NCBI RefSeq assembly: GCF_902459505.1
Contig: NC_047095.1
Location: 25,496,664 to 25,560,663, forward strand
Length of the DNA stretch: 64,000 nt
Reading direction: 5' to 3'
Source of the DNA: Geotrypetes seraphini
Taxonomy: Eukaryota > Chordata > Amphibia > Gymnophiona > Dermophiidae
The notes beneath the pieces were generated by a model. The model did not search any database. It saw only the letters and a program-made list of their open reading frames with translations, and was not told the origin of the DNA. A program made the position numbers and the translations under genes. The first letter of the stretch is position 1. Each line of letters begins with the position of its first letter. Shown piece after piece: positions 33,424 through 45,221 of the stretch.

Positions 33424-36400
33424 GAGGGGAAAAAAAATAATATTAACTATGCAACATTTCAGATTCTAATGTAATTTGTACCAAAATTGATTAATATTCA
33501 AGGTAAAATCAGGTATATCAATTAAGATAAAGCCAATGACCTTAAAATGTTGCCAATATTAGCGATTAAAATGTAAAATTAAAAGAAGAAACAAACTGTG
33601 GCAAGGAAGAAAAATAATTAGTAATATCTTGCCAGCAGATTATTTAGCCTCACACTGTCATTTTCAGTTCTTGACCATTGGCTCTACATACCATTTGTTA
33701 TCTTTGTTCGGAGTAATAACCCCTTGACCTTTGAAGTCGAATACAGTATTTTTTTCCCTTGAAATTAGAAAAATATACAGCAATTACTTATGAAAGATTC
33801 ATGCAGTTCTTTCTTATCGTCTCCTCTGAGGTTTATGATAGCTTGATGCTTTATTGTGGGTTTTATTCATCACTGAAAGAGCCCCCGGGCACATTTATTT
33901 GGGCTTTGCTAATTAGAGGATGGTTTGCTGATTTCTCTGCTAATAAATTTGCGTTAAAACCATATTGACCTCTGCCTTGGTCTAACAAAAGAGAAGAGAA
34001 CGCTCGGAAACGCCTCCCTCGTTTTCTGCCCCTGTCACAGCCAACCCTGACAATTATCCCAAGCAGGGGACTCAAGGCAAACGCAAAAATAAATGCAGCA
34101 AAGCCACTTATTTCTCATCTCCTGCAGATTGGTTTTCTTATTAAGATCTAAAAAAAATAAATTAACCTACCTTGGTTTCTTGAGTAGAGACAACTTACTG
34201 GTGGGGTAATGTATTCCTGATAAATCCCGATGGCTTTTATTCACACATTAGGAAATTTGTTGGCAAAGTGTAGATACATTTTTTTTTTCCTGTAGACTAA
34301 AAGCAAAAATACTCAACAGTTAGTGAAAAATAAAGAAACCAAAGTAGATCCACTGTTTCCTCTAGAAGTTAATGCGCTTTATTGTGAAAAAGGTATTTAT
34401 AATCTTATTTTAAAAACCAAATATTGTTTACATATATTATCCACCAAAAAACTGTAACAGCTAATAAAAAGTTTAGGTAAAACAGATTAAATTGATACTT
34501 CAATGTTTCTTTTTGTTGCAGCTTATGCCTATCTGTATATTTATATATCATATATTAATCCATGTGTGTGTAAATATGGATACATATATGGAAATACATA
34601 TCACACTATTTGTGTGTATATGTGCATATATCATCAGCTACATAGCAAGTATATTCTAAAATAATTATTCAAATGAATTGTGGGTGGTTTATATGGTAAA
34701 CAATTACACAATTCTTGTGTTTTGGAATGATGAAGAAACTAAATTAAAAATCTTTGCCAATAGGTTTCAGATAAACTGTCTGATAGCATTTCTGTGCTGT
34801 AAGAATATATGCACATATTGGTGGATAAATATTCTCAAGTTAAATTCTCACCATGTTTTTTCTCAAACTTTACACCAACAGTGCCTACAATTTCTTTTCA
34901 TAATTTAATTTGTTACAAAAACAAATTTTCCTTTGTTAAATGATGTTATAGGATAAATAAAATCACTTCTTCAAAATCCCTTACTTGTGTTTTTTAAGGT
35001 AATTAAACCAGACTCTGCCTTTTGAGGACAGTATTGTGCAGAAGATTTCAAAAGCCACAAATCTCCCAAATGAGAATGTCTTGCTGTAATCAGGTTGTCC
35101 TTATGTGGTAGCATTTTTTTTTTTTTTTTTTTAATAAATAATATTTTTGATTTGTCAGTTTTGGATGATTGAATTTCAGGAGGTTAAGGAGTGATATCTG
35201 CTTCAAATGCTTTTATTACCTTTAAAAAGAAAACAACCCAGATAAGCTGCAGGAAAGCAATGCATCACTCTAAATACTTTCATGCCTGTATTTTCTTGAG
35301 TTATGCGCTTTTGCTACTAAGAAGTGGCAGAGTCAAAAGAGTCATTCACTTCAAGTGAAATAAAACATTTTTCAACAAATATCCTTGTAATTGTGTTTTT
35401 CATTTAACTCATAAAGTGTGTGTTGGGAAACGGGCAGAACCCGAAGATGATGCGAAGTAGCTCACCAACCAAGCAAGTAAAATCCTCCCAGGTCGATTGA
35501 ATTTATGCTGTATATGAAAACCCCACGGAATTGATAAAGCTTGGAATGTAAAAGATGGAGACTGTGATGTTCTAAGCTTTTTTAAATGTGAATTTTCTAG
35601 TTAATTTTAAACCTGGATCTGTTAATTAGTCACGGTCCGTTCCACACACAGCTATTGCAACTTTTCCCTTGGCTATATTTGCTTAAATTCATTAATTATT
35701 TGTGGTTTTCCAGAATTCAAATGAAGCATGCATTTTTTTTCATAGCATTTTGTTAAAAACGTTTGACTACCAATCACAGTCTGTATGACAGAATGGTGGA
35801 CTTAGAAAATTTATTTTCGCTTAGTACATTTCTTGATTTTAATCTCATTGAATATATATATTAGTCATTTACTTGTTTATTAAAAGGTAGAGGAAGAAAT
35901 TAAGGTGTTCTTTGGGTTACTCCATGGAGGGACAGAGTAATGGGTGCCTCTTCTTGCTTGGATCTGAATCTTATAGTCAGAGCCATGAAAGTGAGATGTC
36001 CAACACAATAAGCAGATTCACACTGCAGGTCTCTGCTTTTCCCTCCCAGTTTACTTTTTGCTTGTCCAGTCTTCCTTGCAATCCAAATAAATACATAGCA
36101 TAACAACAAAGAAATGGAAGAGGAAACTTGATGCCTTAAGAGTTTAAGAAATTCTTGATTGGAAAGGTTTGTGCCAAATATAGCGGCAACAAAGTTAAAT
36201 CGCCATGAAAAAATACATTTAAGTTTGAAATTAGTTCTTCCGCAATGCAACTTGCAAGTCAGTTTGCTAAAGTATGCTTCACTTCATTCTTTCTCATTTT
36301 TTAATCCCTACCAGTTTATCAAGCATGCATACGTTATTTTGGAATGTACAAATTTTCAACAAACTAATTTCTTCAGGACGATACTTATTGTTCTGCAGTT

Positions 36401-36560
36401 ATTACAGCTATTGGGACATTTTCTCGTACTCCTCATTTTCAGTTATTTTGAGTTTATGTAGTTTTAAGCTAGTTTTCGTTGTCTCTCTGCAGCACCAGAG
36501 ACAGCTCCTACCTCCGGTGTGGCTCTTGCAGTGCCTGCTGCCGAAAGACAAACAGGCCAC
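33424..36560. other. Repeat-poor downstream flank of BARHL2
   Basis: About 3.1 kb of AT-rich DNA with no recognised transposon ends or gene. Simple sequence only: poly-T at 35108-35131, TA/GTGT-rich at 34540-34635. The block 35000-35420 reads as complex, non-repetitive sequence and may be a conserved non-coding element; this is inference. Short frames (for example 35900-36250, minus) show no domain. Confidence 0.45.
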
Positions 36561-36564
36561 AGTA

Positions 36565-36766
36565 TGAGGGGCCGCTGAAAAGTTCTCATTCTAGCCAACA
36601 AAGTTAGGGCGAGCTCCATCGAGGGATATTGTACTTAGTCCAGTGATTTTTTTCCCTGTTTTTCATTCCATATTTTTCCGACGGAATGAAAAAACTGGAA
36701 AATCACTGGACATGGAGACTGCCCCAACTTTGTTGGTTGGGCTGAAAACTTTTCAGCGGCCCATCA
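36565..36766. mobile_element. Mariner-like MITE with TA flanks
   Basis: The ends TGAGGGGCCGCTGAAAAG and CTTTTCAGCGGCCCATCA are inverted repeats with one mismatch in the first 18 bases, bounded by TA at 36563-36564 and 36767-36768: the Tc1/mariner signature. The interior has a second palindrome (CCAGTGATTTTT / GGAAAATCACTGG) also found in the hairpin MITE at 20940. It marks the right edge of the repeat-poor island around BARHL2. Confidence 0.8.
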
Positions 36767-36768
36767 TA

Positions 36769-37512
36769 CCCTTATTTGGGAGAAAGGGTGAAGTTAGGTA
36801 ATTTATAGACAGCTGCCTTACAAGTATATTTTAAAAAATAAGTTTTAGGCACAAAGAGGGCTAAGTGCCAAAAAAATGAATTTCTCAGGTTTGTAAAGGA
36901 GATATGAAAAGGAAAGTACAGGTATATATTTTGAAGAAAAATTAAGTTCTAAACATTTTATTTTGTATAGAAACATTAGAAATTATTAACTATGGCAGAT
37001 ATTAGGAAGTTTGATAGATTTTTCATTAATAATTACAAAAAAAATTCTTTACATTTTGTTCAGTTCTGATCAAAGCCTGAATCATCCTTTAATATGATCC
37101 TCTGTTAATTCTAGTGCAGCCTATATATTTTAATAATCAGGAAATATCCATAGCTTTGAGAACACAATTTACTCAGTCTTCATTTTACCTTTAGACTGAA
37201 GTACATTGTATTTACACTTTAACAATAAAGTAATTGGCTTTAAAATATTTGAAAAGTTCAACAAAAACTTTTGATATTTCTTTGCTGTTGCTTCTTTTTT
37301 TCCTAACTAGGGGGTAATTTATGGCACTGATTCATGGTGTGACATTTGCCAAAATGTTATGGCAGAAATCCAATCACTGCTGCTGCTTCCCCAATAAATC
37401 CTTGCTTTTTAAAAAAAATGTTTTTTTACATCAAATAATCCTTATATTTTTGATTAACATAAGCAGATAAAGGACGCTTGCACCACTGTTCTATTGTCAT
37501 ACAATAATTCTT
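36769..37512. other. No gene seen; AT-rich unique sequence
   Basis: There are no recognisable repeat ends or reading frames of interest. Confidence 0.4.
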
Positions 37513-37728
37513 CAAGGAGCAGCTGAAAAGTTCTCAGCCCAGCCAAGACGAGGATGATGTGGAGCCATAAAACTTACAAATCATTCCGCACTTTTCTTGA
37601 CACTTTTTCGTTTTAATGATATGAAATGAAACGAAAAGTGTCAAGAAAAGTGCGGAATGACTTGTAAGTTTCATGGCTGCACATCTTCCTCTTCTTGGTC
37701 GGGCTGAGAACTTTTCAGCTGCCCCTGG
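37513..37728. mobile_element. Mariner-like MITE with long palindromic interior
   Basis: The termini AGGAGCAGCTGAAAAGTTCTC and GAGAACTTTTCAGCTGCCCCT are inverted. The interior is an almost complete palindrome (CCGCACTTTTCTTGACACTTTT / AAAAGTGTCAAGAAAAGTGCGG). TA follows the right end (37729-37730); the left TA is mutated. It shares ends with 36565-36766 but has an unrelated core. Confidence 0.8.
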
Positions 37729-38059
37729 TATCTTAGGGGTGATTGCCACTGAAACAGTAAAAAATATTTTGCACTGTTTCTTTGTGTATTCAAAACTTCT
37801 CTAAACTAGCGTGTATGTAACAAGTATAAAACTCAATAAAGGTTGGAGCTTGCCAAGTTCACCTATATACTGAACCCATTTTAGAAACGTTTTCATGATT
37901 TTCTGACTTTTGAAGAATTTCCCCTGGCCCATCAGTTCTCCTAGATCTAAAATCCGGTTTATTTCTAGTTTGCTTTTGTCCTTTCCCTTACAACCAATGT
38001 TTTCTATTTGTGTTTACTGTATGCTTGATTACTCTTTATAAAGATTAACAGTGTAAGTT
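37729..38059. other. Spacer, nothing recognised
   Basis: AT-rich sequence without a supported feature. Confidence 0.3.
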
Positions 38060-38220
38060 AGTGAAAATACCCCCAACAGGCTAAAAAGCTACAATTAAGT
38101 GCCAATTTACAGAAACTGAAATTCTATAGGTTTGGGTTTTTTTAACATTATTTCATATTATTGATTGAACAATATCCATGTCATTCTCTTCTTGGCTGGG
38201 CTGATAACTTTCAGTATCCC
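38060..38220. mobile_element. Degraded mariner-like MITE
   Basis: The right end GGCTGGGCTGATAACTTTCAG matches the family end. The interior AATTAAGTGCCAATTTACAGAAAC matches, in inverse orientation, the MITE at 21908-22118. The left end is mostly lost (ACAGGCTAAAAAGCTAC). Confidence 0.55.
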
Positions 38221-38976
38221 GTCTTACATATATCTAAAGTTTTTCTTATGGTTTCTGTAAGATATCCTTCAAACAATCTGAAGATGAAAGAAAATTTAAC
38301 TCAAGAGAGACAGTTAGAAGGGGGATGACAAAATCTGCCCAGAGCTTCTTCCTGATGATAATAATAATAAAAAACGATTCCCCTCCCTCCCAAGTTCTAG
38401 AAGTCTAGCTGTTGCCTAGGTTGTAGTGGAAGTTCCTGGTTTGTATAACCTGCGTGGGGCACTCTTCCTGACCACAGGGACTTCTCTTTCTTTTCTTTTT
38501 TTTTTCTGGGCTTGGGAGATTACTCCTAGCTCAGCTCTTGAAGGAGCTGCTTTTGCACATAGCGTCTGATTTATCAGCGCATTTCACCTACCGTGTGCCT
38601 GTGGGAAATGCCTTTGATAAAGCAGGCCCATATTGTGCAAACAGAAGTGGGGCATTTAAAATTTATAGAATGGCAATTTATGCTCGGTCTACATGGAAAA
38701 ATCTTAAAATAATGCTTTAAAATCTGATGCTTGCCTTTATCTGCCACCTTTCTTTCAAGTTATTCATAGGCTTTGTGATGATTGACTACATAAAATAAAC
38801 TTTTGGAAACTAATATACTATAGGTTTCAGGGATACTGGACATTAGACAACTGGAACATTGATCAGTATTATGAATGAGGTGGTTGGATCATGTTTGTTT
38901 GATAGTGCATACTTAAGTATTATTGTTTATAAAACCAGAAACCAGGCTAAAATGTCAGTGCAGATAAAAAGATGTA
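38221..38976. other. No gene seen
   Basis: AT-rich sequence with a short AAT run at about 38357-38372. No repeat ends are recognised. Confidence 0.35.
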
Positions 38977-39375
38977 GGAGGGGGCCGATGAAAAATTCTC
39001 AGCCCAACCATGAAAAGAATTATATAGAGCAGGGGTAGGGAACTCCAGTCTTCGAGAGCCGTATTCCAGTCGGGTTTTCAGGATTTCCTCAATGAATATG
39101 CATTGAAAGCAGTGCATGCAAATAGATCTCATGCATATTCATTGGGGGAAATCCTGAAAACTCGACTGGAATATGGCTCTCGAGGACCGGAGTTCCCTAC
39201 CTCTGATATAGAGCCTTGAAACTTACAAGTTAGTACACACTTTTTTTTTTTTACACTTTTTGTTTCATTTCATTTCATATCATTGAAATGAAAAGTGTCA
39301 AGAAAAGCTTGGAATAATTTGCAAGTTCATTGGCTCCACATTATTCTCTTCTTGGTTGGGCTGAAAACTTTTATA
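38977..39375. mobile_element. Mariner-like MITE carrying a hAT MITE
   Basis: The left end GGAGGGGGCCGATGAAAAATTCTCAGCCC follows TA (38975-38976). The interior palindrome (TGAAATGAAAAGTGTCAAGAAAAG) matches the 37513 copy. The right end GGTTGGGCTGAAAACTTTT (about 39355-39373) runs into a TATACGTA-rich tandem array in place of the last terminal bases. The hAT MITE at 39030-39205 sits in its left half. Confidence 0.7.
39030..39205. mobile_element. hAT MITE, second member, 8-bp duplication ATATAGAG
   Basis: It begins CAGGGGTAGGGAACTCCAG and ends CGGAGTTCCCTACCTCTG. Arms share CGGGTTTTCAGGATTTCCTC with the 22581 copy. Exact ATATAGAG copies flank it (39022-39029 and 39206-39213). The first 20 bases differ from the 22581 member, so two subfamilies share one core. 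Confidence 0.92.
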
Positions 39376-39475
39376 CGTATTTTATACGTACTTTATAACT
39401 TTTATACGTACGTATTTTATACGTACTTTATAACTTTTATAACTTTTATACGTACTTTAATACGTATTCTCAGAC
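39374..39475. repeat. TTATACGTA-rich tandem array
   Basis: Irregular repeats of TTTTATACGTACTTTATAAC (about 30-bp register with internal duplication) fill the position where the MITE's right terminus should be. It has probably expanded from the MITE end by slippage. Confidence 0.7.
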
Positions 39476-40401
39476 ATGTGATGCTAAGGGGATTGTGGGC
39501 AAGGAAGGAGGGGAAGGTTTGCATGCCTAGCAACATGGATTTACTTTATAAAATAAAACATATGTTTAATTGTGAAGATGCAGTGGGAAAATTTTGCATG
39601 CTTGAATACTTTGTAATTCAATCCCTCAACCAATGTGGCCAATGTTATCTATAAAATTAGAAAATCAAAATGCTTTCCAGATTTCTCACCTAGATAACTG
39701 CAATGCTAATCTATTAAGGTATATAAAACCAAGTTTCTCCTTTATCCAGTAGGCATGGAAAGCGACACTTGGATATACATTAAATATATGAAATTCAAAC
39801 CGACCTCATGCACCAGAAATATTTGAAGAAACACTTTTTTGAAAATGTCATTGTGTGTCTATCATAGTACAGAATAATAGCTAGGTAAAGGTCTGTAGCA
39901 GATTTTGATAAGGAACATCAACCATAATATTCAAATTTTGATGGTTGGCTTTTTAACTTAACGTTAACATCTCATTCAACCAGATGAAACTGTGGACTTC
40001 TGTGTAAAGCAATTACATTGCAGTAATATTTCACATTACAGCTTTATAAAAAATTGATCTTTGTAAAGGAATGTTTGAAGCGCTTTTCCAAAATGGACGT
40101 CAAAGACACCATCCTAAAGAGGCCACCATCACCTGCTTTTACAAGTCCCCTATTTTGAGCAGACATAACAACTTAACATATATTCTTTGACCTTTTAGTG
40201 AGATGTTTATGCTTGCTTTTTTTTTTTTTTTTTTGCTAACTTTTTATAAGTATGATTAATATATTCTAAACTGCTGGTAAATGTCAAAAACACAAATAGT
40301 GATTGGGAAATCATTTTTTTTGACAGTAGATCCTCCTGCCAGCTGCGCTAGTTTGTAACTTATTTTTTTCCTTCCATTACTCTTTTGTGCACATCCTGCC
40401 T
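39476..40401. other. No gene seen
   Basis: AT-rich sequence with poly-T at 40219-40234. No repeat ends or domains are recognised. Confidence 0.35.
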
Positions 40402-40592
40402 AATAGTTAGAATTACAGCCTCCTGTACCCTGAGGTTGTGGGTTCAAACTCTGTGCTGCTCCTTTTTGCCCTGGGCAAGTCACTCAAGCCTCCATTGCCC
40501 CAGGTAGTTAAATAGATTGTGAGCCCACCAGGACAGATAGGGAAAATGCTTGAATATCTGATTGTAAACCATTTAGGCGGTATATAAATAGT
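40402..40592 (+). mobile_element. tRNA-derived CORE-like SINE
   Basis: tRNA-like head (TACAGCCTCCTGTACCCTGAGGTTGTGGGTTCAAACTC, box B included), the GCCCTGGGCAAGTCACTCAA middle, GATTGTGAGCCCACCAGGACAG, and the L2-like end ATTGTAAACCATTTAGGCGGTATATAAATA. It is essentially full length in one piece and helps define the interrupted copy at 22401. Confidence 0.85.
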
Positions 40593-42080
40593 TCCAGATG
40601 CGCTCCAGTTCCAGATGCGGCTTTATCAGGAGGCCAGTGAGAGAAAATAAATAAACAAAATAAAATAGAGACTCCAGCTCACTACCGAGCCAGTCCACAC
40701 TGGCAGCAGTCTGTGCCCCAGCGCTCGCAACAGTAACATAACTGCTACTCAAACAAGCACCGCCCGAGGGGCAGGGGCATCCAAGGGCAGCCCTCTCCCC
40801 AAGACAAAAACAGAACCTTGACCACCCTCCGGCCCAGCAGGATCAGATTGTCTGCGAAGGCTTGGCCCAGGATCACCATCGACCAGTGGGCCCTCAGCCA
40901 ACCTTTTTTTATTTGAATGATCATTTGTGAACTGAACCTCACTGAAAATGAGATTGTGCCATAGCCCTAGGTGCATCGTTGCCTGTGGTCACAGGTAGCG
41001 GCAGCTTTTCTGGACAGCCCTTGGCTCTTTTGCCTCTCCCATGCCTTAGGTTGGCATAATGCAGAACAGCATGTTCGCTAGTGAGTCTTAACTGCCTAAT
41101 TATACTTGCACAAGGCACAATTATGTTTCACATACTTAAAGCGCTCACATAACAACATTTATTAGGGTAAAATTCTATTAGAATTTCTTTAAACATTAAG
41201 ACCTTTCCACTTAATTTGGTAAAGCATAATGACTCTCCTAATTTTGGTAAGCTGAATAGTAACATAGGCACACAGCACACATACGGCTTCCCCATGACCA
41301 CTTCATAACAAATTAACACCAACAACATTTTGGGGAACAAAAGGTCACAACTTATTTATTATAACACCCATGTAAATAAAACCCTAGGAAGCACCAGAAC
41401 CTTACTCCTGAAGTATTGCTTCCTGCCATGAAAACCAGTGAGGGAGCGTGTCCTTCAATCCTTGTGGCCTGCCATACCTTTCTACCAGCGAGGCCACATT
41501 TCTCCACCCACCCGCCATGGATGCCAGCGAGGCAGACATTTTCTCCAGAGGACTGCTAAGCTCCTCCTTTTGAGTCCATTCACATGTCTGCCGCTATGGA
41601 GCCCAAGAAGATCAGGACTTCTCAGCGGCTTCTCCCTCCTCCCCACGTACAGCCATTGAGGCAGAACACCCCAGAGGTGATGTCAGCGGCGCAGGGACAG
41701 GCTGTAGGAGGAAGAGCGAAGCTAATCAGGGAAGCTTCATGGCCGCCACTATGATGCTGGCGGCGTGCCTGGGAAGAACCCTTGCCGCCTTAATGAATGA
41801 TAGGTCGCTTATGAAAGGAGAATATATCCCGTTTCCTGTAACAGAGTGAATCAAGAAAATGAGAAATCGGGACTGCAAGAGGCAAGGTCAAATGCAGGAA
41901 AAGACCCGTAGTATACATTCAGCATTTCCAGCAAACAAGCTGCCTCAACTTCGCCAGCACAATACATAACTATACTGTATAGTCAAGTTGAGAAGAGTTT
42001 CTAAAGTCAGAATAACATAAAGAGAGAAATTATAAATGGCAAAATTTTGGTGTTGTACTAGGAATAAACAAACCATAATC
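40593..42080. other. GC-richer repeat-like sequence, not identified
   Basis: 40610-41000 and 41430-41790 are GC-rich islands in AT-rich surroundings. Minus-strand frames at 40745-40976 contain FADNLILLGR, which superficially resembles an RT motif but lacks support on either side. The second block repeats CCAGCGAGGC words. No family or gene could be assigned. Confidence 0.3.
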
Positions 42081-42084
42081 AACA

Positions 42085-43207
42085 CAATGGGGCACATTTT
42101 CAAAGACATGCAACCCCCCCCCCTAAAAAAAAACCCCCCAAACCCAAACAACAGCATAAACTGGCACGTGAACGTTCAATCGCCAAAACATCCAAGTGCC
42201 AAGTTTTCAGATGGTTTGCAGAGTATTCACTCTCCAGGATGTCTAAATGTTGAGAGCATATAAGAAGAATATTTTGGAAGGGATTAGTACTTGGCTGTCT
42301 TGCAGGAATAATCAAACCTTCATCCATGATGTCCAGGATGCCATTTTAGATGTCCCGAGCTAGACCTGTTTTAAAAGTGTTAAAGTGCTACAAAGCTACC
42401 CAACCTGACCAGATGACCCCACACACTCCCCCCGTGATCACTGACCCCCTCCCACCCCCAAAGATGTGACTGACATAGAGTACCTGCTTGTATAACAGCT
42501 TAAGATGGTATGACCAGTCCTAGTAGAGCATCAAGCAGTTGTTTGGAGTAGCCTGGTTGGCGGTGTAGTGAATTATAAAGAGGGGAATCCATCGCCTCTT
42601 AGCCTTTTGGCTAAGATCAAGTGTACTATCTGTTTTTAGTCTAATAAAGAGGGGAATCCAGGCCCATATCCCACCCTAACTACTACATTTATGGTGGAAA
42701 GTATAAGACCAACAATACCCACCTAAAACCTACTGCACAGCCATAAAAGTGACACCTGCAATCATAAGAGCTGTTGGGGTGGTAGACAGATGGGTACAGT
42801 AAGTTTTGGGAGAGCTTGAAGGGCTCATCATATAATAAAAGGGGGTTCTGGTGAAATATATACCTGGCACCCTTTAAGTGAAGTTTATAGCAATGTTCTT
42901 AAGGTTCCTCACTGCCCTATTGGCATGTTTGTGTGGCAAGTCCATTAAGATGCTGCTCCCTTCATGTTCAAATGAGCTTAAGATAGACTTTTAGAAATTG
43001 CACATTTTTGTATTTGAAATTTTGGCCAAAAAAGTTAGATATCCTAAGGGTCAAGATGTCTAAAAAGGTCATTTTTGAAAGGAAAAAAAAAAAAAAAAAA
43101 GTTGACATCTAGTGGTTTAAAAAAATGGATGTTTTCCCACCCCAGTTTTTGGACATCTTGCAGGAGACATCTAATGTTGGACTTAGACGTCCTATTGAAA
43201 ATGACCC
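42085..43207. mobile_element. GACGTCC-type DNA transposon containing a U2 retropseudogene
   Basis: The left end GGGGCACATTTTCAAAGACATG and right end GACGTCCTATTGAAAATGACCCTCC are imperfect inverted repeats. The interior has CATCCAAGTG, AGATGTCCCGAGCTAG and CCCACCCCCAAAGATG words shared in style with 62700-63485. No transposase is recognised. It is interrupted at 42591-42643 by a U2 snRNA piece. Confidence 0.6.
42591..42643 (+). pseudogene. U2 snRNA retropseudogene (first ~50 nt only)
   Basis: It starts ATCGCCTCTTAGCC and continues TTTTGGCTAAGATCAAG, TGTACTATCTGTTTTTAG. This is the 5' end of U2 snRNA with a few substitutions, including one in the branch-site-pairing stretch (GTGTACTATC against GTGTAGTATC). 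It stops after about 50 nt. Both sides carry ATAAAGAGGGGAATCCA (42575-42591, 42644-42660), a 17-bp target duplication, so it arose by LINE-mediated reverse transcription. There is no promoter, Sm site or 3' hairpins, so it is not functional. Confidence 0.92.
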
Positions 43208-44453
43208 TCCATATGATATTTAGCACAGCTTCACCTTTTGACTACCAATAAAGGATTTTCTGGTTTTAAAGCATTTATTGTGGTCACAATATAACATCCT
43301 TTTATAGAAATAAAAGTATATTTCCCATTTATTTATATGCTATCACACTGGAAAATTTGAAGAAAACATGTCCAGTATTTTAAATGTGTATGAGTGAATT
43401 GACTTCAGAAAATGTGATGACTTACTTGTCCAGAATGAGTCTGCACATGCAGATGGAGAGTACCTTACTAGGAAAGAATTAAGGATAGGAATTAAATAGC
43501 AATGCTTTACCCTTTCATTTACATGACACACATTAGCCGCAACATAGAAGTTCCAAGAGAATTGTCTTGTTCCCTTGTCTCCTGGAGCCCATGTAGGGCT
43601 CTTTAATTGCCACATTTTCAAACTGATGTAATGGTGGGAATGTCTTAGTCATTACCTTAATGAGATAACACCTTTCCTTCCCTCAACCTACTCATTATCA
43701 CGCCTCTTGTTCAAATTTCAAGTACAAAGAACTATTACTTATAAGTCTGAAGCATTCTTATAGGTCTTACACCCTTAAAATAACAAAATGAAGTGCATGT
43801 TTCGTGTATTTAAAACAGTACTGGACCAATTAGAATGTTTTTAATAAAGGGTTGAAAGAAGTAAACCAAATAGCTGGGTGTCCATTAATTATTCTTGGTT
43901 GGATCCTTTGCCTTGACCTATAGTGATGCTGAGGTGCCAAAGTGATGAATTTTAAGATGGCGGGCTGTGAAGATGTGCAGCTGCAACACTGATGGATTTA
44001 AGAAAGGAGGGTAACAAGGTTAGCTGCATGTGAAGTGTGAATTGAGATTTTTGCAAAGAGACTGTGATTGCAGATGGGCATAATGTTGTACCTTTGCATA
44101 GAATCTTGCTATTATTGCATAATGGTCAGATAGAGTGTGAAATGACTTATTACTTTCTTTTTATTCTTTAATGAAGTTGGTTAGAGAGCCAGTAATGCTG
44201 GTCAATAGCACTAATGCACAGAATCTACAGTACCTGACAGGAGCTGATTTTTTTTTTTTTTTAGCAAAACTGGTTCCAATTTTCAGTAATTTTAAATTGC
44301 AAGCACCACATGCATTCATAACCAGATCTACATGTACATATCTAGGCTGATCATGTATTATTTAAACAAATATATTCAAGTTCAGGATCTTAAGAAAATA
44401 TTCTTCTAAAGGAAAATGGTAATTTAAGATAGGCCATATAGTTCATGTATAAA
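43208..44453. other. No gene seen
   Basis: Mostly unique-looking AT-rich sequence with poly-T at 44249-44262. The 92-codon minus frame at 43343-43621 has no recognisable domain. Confidence 0.4.
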
Positions 44454-44760
44454 CATAGAAGAATGAAGGCAGATCAAGACCATATGGCCTATTCAGACAG
44501 CCCAGCCATGTCATCTACTATCCCTTCTTCTCCCTTAGAGATCCTATATATTTGTCCCAAGGTTTCATGAATTCAAATACAGTTTTTATATCTACTATCT
44601 CCATCGGGAGGCTGTTCCACAAATTCTGCCCCTTTCCATAAAAGAAGAGTTTACTTCTGAGTTTGTCCCCTTTCAGCTTCACAAGCAAAAGAATTTTGAC
44701 CCTTAGTTCCACAGATAAAGCAAATCCAGTGAAAATGAAAAACTCTGTGGAGATGGTGAC
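44454..44760 (-). mobile_element. CR1 LINE 3' end (CTATGTTT-tail subfamily)
   Basis: On the minus strand it encodes KILLLVKLKGDKLRSKLFFYGKGQNLWNSLPMEIVDIK, the CR1 C-terminal region, followed by a 3' UTR ending TTCTTCTATGTTT. The related copy at 60438 has the TGGACCATTCGGGTCTTTATCTGC word where this one has TGGTCTTGATCTGCC. Confidence 0.65.
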
Positions 44761-44984
44761 ATTCAAGATGCAGGCTTTATTTAAAAACATACAATTTGAT
44801 AATCCACATAAAATATATCTAGGACCTAAACCAAAGGGAGCTTATGAACCCAATACGGTCCGTGTTTCAACAATGCTGTTTTCCTCAGGGGGTCCTATAA
44901 ATAGCAATTTAATGAGTGTAATCTTACAGTATACAATATATGCATTTCTATATTTACGAGTGTAGTGGATGTAAAAAAAATTTT
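44761..44984 (-). mobile_element. Penelope-type 3' region fragment
   Basis: The minus strand contains GGACCCCCTGAGGAAAACAGC, then GTTGAAACACGGACCGTATTGGG (44846-44900). The CCTGAGGAAG...GAAACACGG pairing is the characteristic word of Penelope-like 3' sequences, comparable with 14543-14570. No coding part is present. Confidence 0.5.
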
Positions 44985-45221
44985 TATAAAGTGACTGGTG
45001 CAAAGAACATCTATATGTATGTATGTGAGTATATAGTGAATATAATAGTGACAGAGCATAAATGAAAGTCTTGTCAAGTACTATGTGACATGTGGAAGTG
45101 GATAAATAGTAAGCCAACCAAAGTACTGAAGAGTGATCATATAGGTATAAAAGTCACCTATATGATCACTTCAGTACTTTGGTCGCTTACTATTTATCCA
45201 CTTCCACATATCACATAAGAA

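Noticed and set aside
35900-36250. 116-codon minus-strand frame near the 3' flank of BARHL2
   Set aside because: No recognisable domain, no neighbouring splice-supported exon, and length within chance for the region.
40745-40976. RT-like motif FADNLILLGR on the minus strand
   Set aside because: No flanking RT motifs in any frame; a single short match is not enough.
42591-42643. Functional U2 snRNA gene
   Set aside because: Only the first ~50 nt is present, there is no promoter or Sm site, and it is bounded by a retroposition duplication.
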